This document shows positions 12,534 through 25,058 of a DNA stretch of 64,000 bases, piece after piece. Within the stretch, counting starts at the first letter, position 1; each line of letters opens with the position of its first letter. The stretch is taken from NCBI RefSeq assembly GCF_047495875.1, contig NC_092458.1, positions 4,113,939 through 4,177,938 of the forward strand, read 5' to 3'. The DNA comes from Pithys albifrons albifrons (Eukaryota > Chordata > Aves > Passeriformes > Thamnophilidae). The position numbers and the translations under genes are program-made. The notes under the pieces were generated by a model. That model was not told where the DNA came from and ran no database searches. It was given only the letters and a program-made list of their open reading frames with translations.

Positions 12534-12972
12534 TGACAGAATCACTGAATATGCTCAGTTGGAAGGGACATACAGGGAACAATTTCAACTCCTGGCTTCA
12601 CACAGGTCAGGTCTTGTGCCCAAGTATCATCCAAGCACCTCTTGAACTCTGGCAGGCCTTGCGCTGTGACCACTTCCCATGAGAACCTGTTCCAGTGTCC
12701 AATCACCTCCTAGGCGAAGAACCTTTTTCTAATACCTGCTAACACAACTTCAAGCCATTCCCTCAGGTTCTGTCACTGGTCACCACAGAGGAGAGCTCAG
12801 TGTCTGCCCCTCCTCCCCTCACTAGGAAGTTGTAACTGCAATGAGATCTCCCCTCAGTCTCCTCTTCTCCAGGCTGACCAGACCAAGGTCCCTCAGCCGC
12901 TCCTCACATGGCTTCTCCTTAAGGCACTTCACCATCCATTCTTTTGACACCCTCTGATAGCTTAATATCGTT
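12534..12972 (-). mobile_element. CR1 LINE 3' fragment
   Basis: The plus strand begins GACAGAATCACTGAATATGC, a degenerate copy of the reversed CR1 tail. It continues through the 3' UTR and the end of the reverse-transcriptase frame, including CTCCCCTCAGTCTCCTCTTC and CTCCTCACATGGCTTCTCC. The copy is 5'-truncated near 12972. Divergence is moderate, so it is older than the copies at 26053 and 56963. Confidence 0.85.
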
Positions 12973-14598
12973 CTTATATGGCAGTGTCCAAAAACATAAA
13001 TATAAATATATATATAAATATATATATATATATGTACTGGAAAGATTTATTTTTTAAAAATGTTCCAAACTTAATGTTGTCATAACTAACAGATGCTCCA
13101 GTAACTTAAGACTGTAAAGCCATTTGCCCTCACTGAGAAGAAAATAAGCCTTATTTTCAGTACCATTTAATCTAATTACAATGTCCAGATACTTCTATGC
13201 GTCTGTCAGCAAGTCTGATTTTTTTTCTTACTGTTAGATGCAATTTTTATAGTGATTAAGGAATTGTCTAACATTCTCCCAAGTACCTGAATAAGTCCAT
13301 TTTCTTAAATCTGGTACCCTAAAATTTATTTTCCTAGCCTTTCAAACTTAATTTTAAAACTTTTCTGATTGTTTTATAAATTCTTTATATACTTTAACAA
13401 CAAACAACAGATATTTGTGCAGATCTGCTGCTGAAAACAAAAATAACAAAACCGTGCAACATGTCTGTAATAATACCACAACCATCATTGTATTTGCTAC
13501 ATTTTTGACTTACTGACATTTTTGAGATGGCAGCACCCAAGTTAATAACTATTGAACATGTGTCTCTGATGCCTGCATATGGCAAGTTTTTAAACATCTT
13601 TGAGATACCTGATCAGGTTGTACCACAAGTCATCTAACGAGAAACTACAAAATCACCCCAAAATGATAAATCAGATTCTTTATGAAGACTGGCCTGTGAA
13701 ACAAGGCTTTTAAAAGTCCACAAATTTTCATTGGTTTTCAAAATTAAATATTTTATTGTTTAGTCTATGTTTAAATGGGAACTAATTCCTATCATCCTAA
13801 ATATCTTAAATAATGGTAATATTAAATCTTTACTTCAAAAAAGACTCTTAATAAATTTTGGGACATTAGGAGCCGAACTGGGAGTGAGCCCATTTATTAA
13901 TCTGAATGGAGGATAGATGTTTAACACTTTCCTAAGTGGCACTTCTATCATTTGTACTGTGAGCTGCTTATTTAATTCATAATGTCATCCACAATGGATA
14001 TGTCCCCACATTTTAATCCAAGTACAAAGCAGAATTTAGTGAAAGGTTTTTGCTTCATTGCTTTTATTTTTATGATCTTCAATTTGCTGCTTCTCCAATA
14101 AGGCTAAATCTCCATTTCATTCTATTCCCCCTAAAAATGCATAATTATGTTCTTTAATTCCATTAGGTATTGGTTTTCTTTCACTGTATTTTTTTTCCTC
14201 TTCTGTCTCAGGAATTTTTATTTTTATTGATTTTTTTTTTTGCATGTGCTGAACAATGCTGAACTATTTTCAGCTTTTGATTGTTTCTTTAAATTTTGTG
14301 TCTGCATTTGTTTATGCCAACAGTTACTTTAAAATTTATTAAAACTGTCTCTTTAAAGTTCCAAAAATATATATTTTGTGTGTATATACTCAATTTTGGC
14401 CAAAGTACAGATAGAAAATTATAGGAGATAAGATTAAAATATAGTTTAGATCCTATTCCAAAATATGTAACCTCATATGTTGTATTGTGTTTGCCAGCAG
14501 ATAAAAATAATTGTATAGACAGTAAATACACAGAAATTCACACTCCTATCTAATCAGACTCCTGAAAACCCTGTGCCCTTCTGCTGCACACTTGCTTA
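12973..14598. other. AT-rich DNA with a short TATA microsatellite, no gene recognised
   Basis: A TATAAATA/TA-rich microsatellite lies at about 12998-13033. The rest has no recognisable exon, RNA gene or transposon. Short open frames on the minus strand (13394-13597, 14289-14531) lack domain signatures. Confidence 0.45.
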
Positions 14599-15041
14599 TG
14601 TTGCCGTAGAAGTCTGTAAAAAAGACTCCGAGCCAAGTTTTGTAGGAGATAAGATAATGGGCAGGCACTTTAATGAGCAGCCCCGCTCATCCAGGAATAC
14701 ACCGACGTGCACCTGCAAGCTCTAAGTTCTACAGCTTTTATAATATAACCTATCCAATCACTACTGTCCACATGTCCAGTTCCACCTCTGTCCCCTCCCA
14801 GTTCCCACCCCTGTTGAATTGGGGCTGGGGTCGTTGGGACCCTCTGTCTTCATCCACCTCCTCTTCTTCAGCACACAAAGGTCTCTTGGACGCTCTCCAG
14901 GGCTTCGGGTCACGCTGCTCCATGTTTATGTTCTCTTCTGATATGCTTTAATCAGGTACCTTGAGGAAGAGACTAAACAGCTGGCAGATCTCAGCTGCCT
15001 GTTCTGGAGCAGGGGTAGAGATAGAAGGACTTTGTGCTACA
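14599..15041 (-). mobile_element. ERV LTR, class unassigned, ends approximate
   Basis: On the minus strand there is a TATA box (TATAAA, complement at 14737-14742). It is followed about 65 bp downstream by an ATTAAA polyadenylation signal (complement at 14669-14674) and a short U5 ending near 14599. Proposed termini are TGTAGCACAAAG (about 15041) and CTTCTACGGCAACA (14599). This compact promoter-R-U5 spacing is usual for retroviral LTRs, possibly class II. No clear target duplication was found. The plus-strand 92-codon frame (14673-14951) is a by-product. Confidence 0.6.
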
Positions 15042-15436
15042 AGCTGCTAAATATTAATTCACTAAAATCTACAGCATTGCATCTACTGTGTCTCTAAAAT
15101 CTACAAAATATGAAAATTGAAAAGTTAAAAAAACCCTTTCGGCATCACTTATTATTTGGCTAATATGACTTGGAAGTAACCTTTAAAGTGTGGATACAGT
15201 AGGTGTCTATGTAATATCTAATTTCTCCTGCACTAGATCATGCATATAACTGTATACTAGTAGTATTATTTCAATAGTCAGCAGAGTTATAAAAGGCCAG
15301 AGTTATGAAGAAGATCAATACAGTCTGTCCTGGGATAGTGTTTGTTATGTCTTATTTCCAATCACGAAAACTTTCTTTTGGCACTTTGTGAATACTGAAA
15401 ATAATACATAGTAACTACTGGAAATGTTAAGGTAAT
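15042..15436. other. Unassigned spacer
   Basis: AT-rich sequence between an LTR and a CR1 fragment, with nothing recognisable. Confidence 0.4.
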
Positions 15437-15974
15437 GGCAATCAAAGCCTCTACTCTGCTCCAGTGAGACTCCAGCTGAGTACAGAGTTCTGCTCTGGAA
15501 TCCTCAATATAAGAAGGACGTGGCCTTATTGAAGCTAGTCCAGAGAAAGGCCATGAAGATGTTCCAATGGCTGGAGCTGTTCATCCTGGAGGAGAAGGCT
15601 CCGGGGGGACCTTTCAGCAGACTGACAGTAACTTAAGGGAGCTTCCAAAAAGGCTGGAAGAGGGGCTTTTTGCAAGGGTATACAGTGATAGGACAAGGGG
15701 GAATGGCTTTAAACTGAAAGAGGGTAGGTTTATATTGAATATGAGGAAGAAATTCTTTATTTATGAGGGTGGTGAGCCACTGGAATAGGTTGCCCAGACA
15801 CGTTGTGGATGTGCTGTCCCTGGAAGTGTTCAAGGCTAACCAGCTTGGATGGGGCTTTGAGCAACTTGACCCAGTGAAAGGTATCCCTATCCACGTCAGG
15901 GGAGGTTGGAGATAAATGATCTTTAAGATGCCTTCCAGCCCAAAACATTCTATGATTCTAGGGTTCTATGATTG
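15437..15974 (+). mobile_element. CR1 LINE 3' fragment
   Basis: The sequence runs from the end of the CR1 reverse-transcriptase frame (GAATCCTCAATATAAGAAGG, then CCAGAGAAAGGCCATGAAGA) through the 3' UTR to a tail, ATTCTATGATTCTAGGGTTCTATGATT. The 3' UTR has GATGGGGCTTTGAGCAAC, marking an older CR1 subfamily than the copies at 26053, 56963 and 60282. The copy is 5'-truncated, and the frame is broken by stops into 73-codon and shorter pieces. Confidence 0.88.
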
Positions 15975-18884
15975 TTCAGTCATGCAAAGTGGCTTTTGGG
16001 AATGCTTTTCTTCAGGTCTTTGTGCTGTCATTTCTCAGCCCAAGATTCATTGTTTTCTCATAAATTAGAATTACTCTTAAAAACAAGTAGCATTTTAAAT
16101 AGTCACATACCCTTTTATCAGGTTTTGGAAATACTGCTTGAGGAAATACTGAGCATCTGATGTCTTTTGAGCACTATTTGGAATCTCATGAGTTCTAATT
16201 GTTTGGAAAAGTCAATGTCAATCTCTGACAGCTTCAAGAATTCATGTAGGAACTGCCAAGATGTTTATTGAACTAATGAATAAATAGCATATCAAAATGT
16301 CACTGAGAATTTATTTTAAAGGAAGTTTTCATTTAATTTCAATTGTTTTTTTTCCAGAATTGTTTGTTCATCCAGAATTTACAGTTTTCTACTCTTTCTT
16401 CAATGCAACATTGTCAGGACTAACTTTCCTGTGTCATTAAAAAAAAAAAAATTTAAAAAGGTATATAGAAAAAGCATGTTTTGAACAAAATATCCCTTTT
16501 TACAGAAAATATTTTGTGAAGAAGCATTTGTTCATTAATCTGTGTACATCCAGAAAAAAAGAAGGCTTGCTCCTGCATTAGCAACATCATTTCCAAAGAG
16601 GATTACTCTCATATTCAAAGATCAATGAAAGTATTATTAAATCTCCCAGCCCTTTTGCCTTCCTGTACAAAGCTCATATTGCCAATTATTTTAAATATGT
16701 CTGACTCTAATTTTAGTGGAATATTTTTGACATGAAGTGGAGGGATATTGAATATTTTATATCATCCTGATCTCAGAAGGAGTTCTAAACTATTTAATAC
16801 CTTATAAGATGTCACTGGGCTAAAAGGGATCACTTTAATAACGATCCATCTCACTATCAATTTTGTCAACTATATGGACATTTAATTATTTTTCCTAACA
16901 AATGTTTTAGTCTCTTTCTCTTTCACAAAACAATGAATCAGTTGACCCTGGGTTACTAAAATTTCCATACTTATTCTAATTCTGGAGAATTTGAACAGTC
17001 TAATTTTTCTCTTACCTCACAAGTGCCTTAGACTGTTATCCTCTACTGTGTAAAAAAAAGTACTTGGGTCTAGTATGCTTGAGCAAAAGCAACAAATGCT
17101 TATGACAGCAGAAAGTATTTGGCTTACTTTGTACTGCAGACCTGTGACCATGATAGCCAGTAAGTTACTTAACTTGCTTAAAACTGCAATTTTCAAAGAA
17201 CCGGTTTCATTATTCAATCTCTCTTGCTTTAGTAAAAAAAAAAATTCCAAAAGAAGTAACTGAATTTGGATTTCAATATATTACACAAATATGTATTTTC
17301 AAAACACTAATTATTTCATCTTGACTGCAAAGGGTTCATAACTTGGTTCTGCTAAAGGACTGACAAATTTCAGGAAAATGTGTTCTGCCACAGAGAAAGA
17401 TGAGTTATCCTAAGCTAGACAGGCAAGGAGTGGGCACATAGCAAACCAAAACACAACATAGGTAAGATACATTTATCCGGATCTGGACATCTACATAACA
17501 GCAATTAATTTGATTTATTTTACTTACTATGCAGCCTTCGAGGGGATGATTAATCTGTGTCGTTTGTCCATCTTAGACTGATATCTACTATACTGTGGAT
17601 GTGTTTATTCCTCTCACATTAACTTTAAATGAAGACAACAATATTAAGTACATATTAAACTGCAGTGAAAAAGATCTCGAATTAACACACCTAAATATCC
17701 ATTTCTACATAACCTGTACTAATATCTCAACAACCTTCCTTAGCTTTTAGCATTCTGGAAAATAATAAAGGAGCTTTTATCTCTAAGAACACTTTTGTTA
17801 CTTTCTTCTTTTGCCTTTTTCTAAGCAGTATCTTAGGAATATCTACTTTCTACAGTTTACAAGAGAATCCCACACATTTCCAGGTCATGGGAATCACTAA
17901 GCAGGCCAAACTTAAGTGTTTGTATCATCTGTGACATACCCTGAACAAAGTTATGCTATAAAAACCATTTTGCAGAGTCAGTGAAAAATAATAAAAAATT
18001 ACACTTGAATGAAATAAACTAACAGTAGCTTTAATGAAATGTATTCAAAATAAACAGTAGTATGTAAAGACACAGTTTTAAATTTATACTTTGCAGATAT
18101 CCACCTGTCAAATGTTAGAGGGGGCAGGAAACAAACAAGCAAGCAAACATCAAGCTGTGTTGGTCAGATGAATGAAAACAAAAACAAACCAAAACAAACC
18201 CCATGGATTTTGACAATTATACTTTTATTATATTTCTCTGATTATGTGCTATTGTATTCCCTTTCCACGTATTTAACTCAGCATGTCCTCCCTTGAAAAA
18301 TTCATTACAATGTCTGCAGAAATGGTATGACATTCCCACAGAACAGTTCACATTTTCACCATTTCAGGACTGCATTTTAAATTAACATTGCCCAGGGGTG
18401 TATGTACTGGGATAACTGTCCAGGTGCACAACTGCACCAATGTCTGTGGTGTGTATTAGACGAAATGGGACCAGTTTGCCAACTGACAATAGGTGCAGTG
18501 GTGAACTAGTGACACCCATCTTGCTTTACAGCACATATCTTACAAAAACTTTTCTGTGGCATGGCACCCACTCCATTCAGCTTTTGTTAGGTAGGAATTT
18601 ATTTTAGTAGAAATTCCTGGGGAAGAAACAACAAATTAATGATTATCTGAGAATCACAAAATAAACAGAAGAAAATAAAATTGTGTTCTGTTTCACATTT
18701 TGTTCTTAATATATGTGCATAAATTTAGAATACAATGTAATTCTTAATTCTTGAGTAATTTGGGCCTCAAATTTGCATTATTATGTGCAACATACTGATT
18801 CTCCTTTAATGAAAAAAGAAAATAAAATAATGTTAAAATAAACATCTGATCATGCTTATGGTAATTTCGTTATTTCTTTCTTTC
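15975..18884. other. AT-rich unique DNA, no gene recognised
   Basis: Nearly 3 kb with poly-A/T runs (for example 16440-16452) but no recognisable transposon, exon or RNA gene. Paired open frames at 17017-17263 on both strands are short and without domains. Confidence 0.45.
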
Positions 18885-18976
18885 ACAGAATCATAGAATA
18901 TTCTGAGTTGGAAGGGACCCACAAGGATCACTGACTCCAACTCCTAAGTGAATGGCTTCTGTGGGGATCAAAACCA
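18885..18976 (-). mobile_element. Short CR1 3' terminal fragment
   Basis: The plus strand reads CACAGAATCATAGAATATTC then GAGTTGGAAGGGACCCAC, the reversed tail and extreme 3' end of a CR1. About 90 bp are retained. It abuts an oppositely oriented CR1 copy. Confidence 0.7.
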
Positions 18977-19404
18977 CAAGCTGGTGAAGGATCTGGAGCA
19001 CAAGACTTATCAGGATCTGAGGGACCTAGGATTGTTCAGCCTGGAGAAAAGGAGGCTCAGGGAAGGCCTCATCACTCTCTTCAGTCTACCTGAAAGGAGA
19101 CTGTAACCAGGAGGCAGTTGGCCTCTTCTCCCAGGCAACCAACAATAGGACAAGAGGGCATAGTCCTAAATTTCACCACAGGAGTTTTAGGTTGGACATT
19201 GGGAAGACATTCTTCACAGAAAGGATGATTAGACATTGGAATGGACTGCACGGGGAGGTGTTGGAGTTACAATTGCTAAAGATGTTTAAGAAAAGACTGC
19301 ACATGGCACTGAGTGCCATGGTCTAGTTGACATGGTGGTGTTTGGTCACAGGTTGGATTCAGTAATCTCAGAGGTCTTTCCACATCTTGATTCTGTGGCT
19401 CTGT
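18977..19404 (+). mobile_element. CR1 LINE 3' fragment
   Basis: The sequence corresponds to the last part of the CR1 reverse-transcriptase frame (GCTGGTGAAGGATCTGGAGC, then GGAGAAAAGGAGGCTCAGGG) and its 3' UTR. It ends at a degenerate tail, CTTGATTCTGTGGCTCTGTG. It lies tail-away from the short minus-strand piece at 18885. Because both keep their own 3' ends, they are separate insertions and not one inverted copy. Confidence 0.85.
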
Positions 19405-19609
19405 GTGAAGTTATCTTAATTTGTAACTTAATCCATGTTGTCAGGAAAGAATCTTTCAATTTCACTGACCTACACTATCCAGAAGCTCTTCTTACAGCAG
19501 TAAAAAGTTTCAATAGAGAACTGCAGGCTAAGACAAAATAACTTGCCCTAGTTAGCATATAAGTCTTTAAAATGTGTTTTTCAAGAGTGGAGGCTCAGAC
19601 ATTATTTTA

Positions 19610-19656
<47 letters not shown>

Positions 19657-19661
19657 AATCA

Positions 19662-19712
<51 letters not shown>

Positions 19713-19726
19713 ATCTGTCTATCTAT
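19610..19726. repeat. (TCTA)n tetranucleotide microsatellite
   Basis: About 115 bp of TCTA/ATCT repeats, interrupted once by ATCAATCAATC near 19655 and decaying into CTGTCTATCTATTCATTC at the right edge. The repetitive 67-codon frame at 19574-19777 is an artefact of the repeat. Confidence 0.95.
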
Positions 19727-22139
19727 TCATTCTTTCATTTATTTAACAAAGAAGAGATCAATTCCTCCACTTTTTAGATGGAAAACAATACTACTTGGGA
19801 GGAAGGTGATGAATGTAAGTTCCTTGGCAACAAAAACAACACATGCTTTCAAGGTATATGAAGATGAAAGCAATAAAATATTTAAAAAAAGTGTTCTCTT
19901 GGATCTGAATATTTGTGTGCCATTTAATTTCCAGAGTAGTTTGGTTTTGAACCATTTATAATCTATAATTTATTTCCTTTTTCTATAATGTGTTGCTAAA
20001 GAGATTATTACAAAATAGTAATAAAAATAAAGGAGTCCTATAATTTTTAAAAATATATTTATAGCAGAACCTAGATTCTAGCCTAGTTTTATGTATGGGT
20101 TCAGATTTAGGAAGGTTTTAACACAGAGGCACAACATCTGCTGAGGCATTGCTGTACCTAGGCTGTAGTCACTCTCTGAGTAGTAAGCATCTTGCAAAAG
20201 AATGATGCCTAAAAGGTTTAATTAAATATGAAAAACAAGGAGTTGTTAAAGTTTATTCATCTTTGTAGGTTTTTCTAAATCTAAACTATAATATACAATA
20301 TATAATATAAATTATTTTGGGGATTAGCTGAAACAGTGATCTGGAGCAGTGAACAATAATTAAACTATCTGGTGGCATGAAAAGTAGATTATTGTTTTCT
20401 GTAATAGCCTACGTTAGAGCATAATTTGAGATTGAAACCTTCTAAACTAGAGTATGGAATGATTCCCTTCACTCGAACTCATTCACATGACATTTGAAAA
20501 ACGTTTCAGTGTTTATCACAACTCTTTCATAAATTGATAAGCTTGGTAAGTGCTGTGGTCATTAGAAGTTACCATGGAACAAAACTGTTCCTGTACAATA
20601 ACATAAAGTTTTCTTTTACTCTTCCTATGGAATTATGTAAATGGAAATTTTTGCTAGCAATGGTCTTCAAAAGGATGGAAGTTTTAGTGCAGAAGATCAA
20701 TTTATAATCTGAAAAAGCATCTTGTTTGCAGTTAATGTGATTATCTACATTAACAATAGATGCATAGTACTTACAGCTGAATGAAAGTAGTATGGTCTAA
20801 AAGGTATTTTTTAGCTTCCTAGTGTTCCATTGATCTGGCTATCCAAATCAAAGCTCAAGCTGAAAGCTAAATATTCTTGTGCTTAGTTAAAGGTCATATA
20901 CAGTACAATACCTAGAAATTCAAGGTACTGTGAACATAGGCTTCAAAACGATTAAAAATCCCCACCAAAATCACTAAATCCTAAACCTCCCCGAAAAGAC
21001 AAAAATCCCTAAGTAACAATTCTAATAGTATCAAAAAGAACTGATGAGAAAAGGATGAGGGAGAATATTTTTCCTCATAAGGGGGAAAACAAATTTTACG
21101 CAGGGATTTGCTACTTGGTACTAAATTTTGTTCTGTTTCATTGATCTTGGACAGGTCTTTTTAATTCTCCCTACTTCAGTTCCTCCCAGATGCTCCCCTC
21201 TGCATGCTCTTAGTTAGTTTCTTTATCTACACTATGAAATCCATGAGACTGAAACACTTAATTTTTCAAATATAATATGTATATGTAGCTTCTATACCAC
21301 ATTGCATAGAGTTCTTCAGAGCACTCTGTATTATTTATGGAGTTTATACATTGTCTACAGGCAGAGCTAGTGCTCATGTAGCCTGAAAAGTCTACATATT
21401 TCTCTTATAAATGCACACCTCAGACTGTTTAGCATTCCACGCTCTGCTGTGTCCTACCTCATTAGTCGTAGAGGAATGTTGGCAGAATAATTAGGAAAGA
21501 CTCCAGGAACTTCCAGTGTCGCCAAGCCACTTCTGCACATGATGCAGGATATGTCCAAATATCTGCAGTACAGCTTCATGGATTTGGATAAACCAAGAGT
21601 ATTTTTTTTCCAAGCTGGAGAGCTGAAATTAAGTCAGTATTTTATTTTGGTTGCCTATTGGATTTGTGCTTACCTGTTTCTCTCTTAAGTAGCAAAACAG
21701 AAAGATACAAGTCAAAACTTGATGGAATTCTGTCTTCCCTTTAGTTCATGGTATGGAACCCTCCTACTCAACAGCAGAATTTTCTTCATACTGGACTGTT
21801 CCACTCACAGACTCCCTACAAAACATTTCTTATCTGCTTCGTGCAGGGAAGGACCATACAAAGACCTTCTCAATAGATTTTAAAAAGATCTTTAATATTG
21901 CTATATAAATCTATCACCTGAGATATAAAATTTACATTTTTCTCTTACAGTTTCATGGTATTCTCTCAAATATGCCTGCAATTCCTATCCATTAAAATCA
22001 TTAATTATTAATATGCTGATTTTATCAGTATATTGATGGGAGATGAATATTTCAGTTTAACATAGAAACCTTGATAGGTCCATAATATTGGTCAGCTTTC
22101 TATCCTGATGCCTTAAAGTCAGAGAAATAATTCTCTAGC
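19727..22139. other. AT-rich unique DNA, no gene recognised
   Basis: No transposon, exon or RNA gene is recognised. No open frame above 60 codons is present in most of the interval. Confidence 0.45.
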
Positions 22140-22436
22140 CTATATATATGCATTTAACTATACATAAACATATATATGCCTGCATACGCACACACATACA
22201 TATACACATATATAAATACATAATACATAAATATATACATATATACTATACACATACACATACAATATATAAATATATATACACAGATACCTATATATAT
22301 ACATATACACAGAGAGATGTGTGTATATATATATATATAATATATATTATAAATATATATTTATGTATATATTTATATATATATAATATATATATATTAT
22401 AAATATATATTTATGTATATATTTATATATATATGA
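22140..22436. repeat. Compound TATA/TACACA microsatellite
   Basis: The left part mixes TATA and CACATA units. The right part is nearly pure A/T and contains a 45-bp exact direct repeat (22340-22384 and 22390-22434, period 50). The 84-codon frame at 22148-22402, rich in Ile, Tyr and Thr, is an artefact. Confidence 0.92.
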
Positions 22437-23510
22437 TATGAACTTATATAATACAGGATTTACAGATACAATCTCTAGAGCTCAGACTTTGCAGACAGGT
22501 CAGCTGCTGTCAGTTGTAATTAAGGTGCCAGGAACCTGAATCAGTCAATGCAGAACACAAAGAAATCAACAACTGGGAATGAGCCAGTCTATTTTGTTTA
22601 GAAAAGTCTTGAAAAAACATACAGGTATGTACTTGCAGGGGCTTCTGCTAGGATGCTATAACTGCATACTTGAAGAGGATTTACACACTGTGTTTATTTA
22701 TTTCATCTGAAAAACTAAGAAGATAATTCTAGGTGTCATTTTGGTGAGTTTTGGATAAACAAACCTAGATAACAGAAAGAATTAATAAGCAAAGAGTTTT
22801 TTCCTCTTTTTTTGCATACATATTTAAGGTGAAGGAGCTTCTCCAACAAGCTATTCCTTTAGAAGCACTCCAACTGTGTTACTGAAGAGAACATAAAAGC
22901 ATTCTGCTGCAATGTAAGAGGGGGAATCAGCCCACACTGTGTGTATGTGCATAGTCATGGGCATCTATGGTCTGCTTCTGCCCAAAGGGAGACTCTCAGC
23001 CTGTAAGTCCAAGACATTTGCATAGAGCTAACAAAGTTGCTAGCAGGTCAATTAGTGTTTCAAATGTTTTTGGAGTGACATGTGGAAATAAGCTGGGAGA
23101 ATCTAAGGCGTCTGGAGTGGTACTGGAAGCCACTTAAGCTCCAGCAGATCTCAAATCAAGGTATCTGTATGTGTTTCCATGCAGGGGTGGGATTCATGTG
23201 TCTGGTGGCTTCAGCCACCACCAGAGGAGGGTGCAAGTCTCTCACAAGTTCTAAATTGCACCTGTCAGGATCACATCAAACTCTCGGATTCCCAAGGGTC
23301 TTTCAGATGACATTAAACACCTCTCTTTAAGCAGGTGATTGGCAACCAGAAAGTCTTCATGTGGTCTAGGTCCTGCAGAGTTCAATGGAGATGTTGTTGA
23401 TGCAGTAAACAGATTATGTTAATGGAGATAGAACCCAGATATCTACTTTAGGGTAAACTGAAATATGCTACAGACTATAAATTCACTGAGTAGATCTTCA
23501 CTGACTTTAG
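22437..23510. other. Unassigned DNA, no gene recognised
   Basis: Base composition is closer to balanced at 22900-23340 than elsewhere, but no exon, RNA gene or known transposon is recognised. The 82-codon plus frame at 23082-23330 has no domain. Confidence 0.4.
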
Positions 23511-25058
23511 AATCATAGAATAGAATCATAAAATCATAGAATCAGCTGGGTTCAGAGACCTCCAAGATCATCAAGTCCATCCTCTGAACTAACTTACTAA
23601 ATCATGACATTAAGTGTCACATCCAATCTCATCTTAAAGAACTCCAGGGAAGACCTCCAGGGGTGGTTAATCCACCACCTCTCTGGGCAGCCTTTTCCAA
23701 TGCCTGATCACTCCCTCTGTAAAGAATTTCTTTCTGATATCCAGCCTAAACTACCCCTGACAGAGCTTAAGCCCATGCCCTCTTGTTCTACTGCTGATTG
23801 CCTGAGGGAAGAGACCAACACCCACGTGGCTACAACATCCTTTCAGGTAGTTGTAGAGAGTGATAAGGTCTCCCCTGAGCCTCCAATTCTCCCGGCTAAA
23901 CAACCCCAGCTCCCTCATAGGACCTCATAGTCCTTTCCTCATAGGACTTATGCTCAAGCCCCTTCACCAGCCTCATTGCTCTTCTCTGGACCTGCCCCAG
24001 CACCTCAATATCCTTTCTGAACTGAGGAGCCCAGAACTGAACACAGTACTCAAGGTGTGGCGCCACCAGTGCAGAGTACAGGGGAAGGATCACTTCCATT
24101 GTCCTGCTGGCCACACTATTCTTGATACAGGCCAGGATCCCATTGGCCTTCTTGGCCACCTGGGCACACTGTTGGCTCATGTTCAGCCTCCTGTCAATCC
24201 AAACCCCCAGGTCTCTTTCCACCTGGCTGTTCTCCAGCCACTCTGTGCCCAGCCCATAATGCTGCATGGGGTTCTTGTGGCCAAAGTGCAGGACCTGGCA
24301 CTTGGCCTTGTTGAACTTCATCCCATTGAAATCAGGTGATCTCTCCAGCCTATCAAAGTCCCTCTGCAGAGCTCTCCTGCCTTCCAGCAGGTCAACACTC
24401 CCTCCTATCTTGGTGTTGTCTGCAAATTTGTTAATGATGGACTCAATCCCCTCATCCAAATTGTTGATATAGATGTTAAACAAAACTTGACCCGACACTG
24501 ACCCCTGGGGAACACCACTGGTGATTGGCTGCCAGCTGGACACAGCTCCTTTCACCAGCACTCTCTGAGCCCTGCCCTCCAGCCAGGTCTTGACGCAGCA
24601 CAGAGTGCCACTATCCAAGCCGTGGGCTGACAGCTTCTCCAGCAGTATGCCATGGGAGACAAAGGCCTTGCTGAAGTCTAGATAGACCACATCCACAGCC
24701 CTCCCCTTATCCACCAGGTGGGTCACCTGACCATAAAAGGAGATCAGGTGTGTCAGATAGGACCTGCCCTTCCTAAACCCATGCTGGCTGGGTCTAATCC
24801 CTTGTCCACCCTGTAGGTGCTGTGTGATTGCACTCAGGATGAACTGCTCCATAACCTTTCCAAGCACCGAGGTCAGGCTGACAGGCCTGTAGTTGCCAGG
24901 GTCCTGCTTGCAGCCCTTTTTGTGGGTTGGGGTGACATTTGCCAACTTCCAATCACCTGGGACCTCCCCAGAGAGCCAGGACTGTTGGAAGATCATGGAG
25001 GGTGGCTTGGCAAACTCTTCCACGAGCGCTCAGACCTGTGGAGGCACTTAGGAATTTA
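23511..25058 (-). mobile_element. CR1 LINE, 5'-truncated, with long reverse-transcriptase remnant
   Basis: A 1.5-kb CR1 copy. The reversed tail (GAATCATAGAATAGAATCAT) is at 23511 and the 5' truncation is near 25058. The minus frame 23896-25023 gives 375 residues of the reverse-transcriptase domain: [11 protein letters not shown] at residues 42-52, LDFSKAF at 115-121, SGVPQGS at 169-175. The catalytic box, normally FADDT, reads FADNT at 200-204, and two residues after LDFSKAF are missing. The copy is therefore catalytically dead as well as lacking the endonuclease and ORF1 regions. Its tail differs from the younger copies at 26053 and 56963. Confidence 0.95.

Noticed and set aside
22148..22402. 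84-codon Ile/Tyr/Thr-rich protein
   Set aside because: It is a translation of the TATA/CACATA microsatellite.
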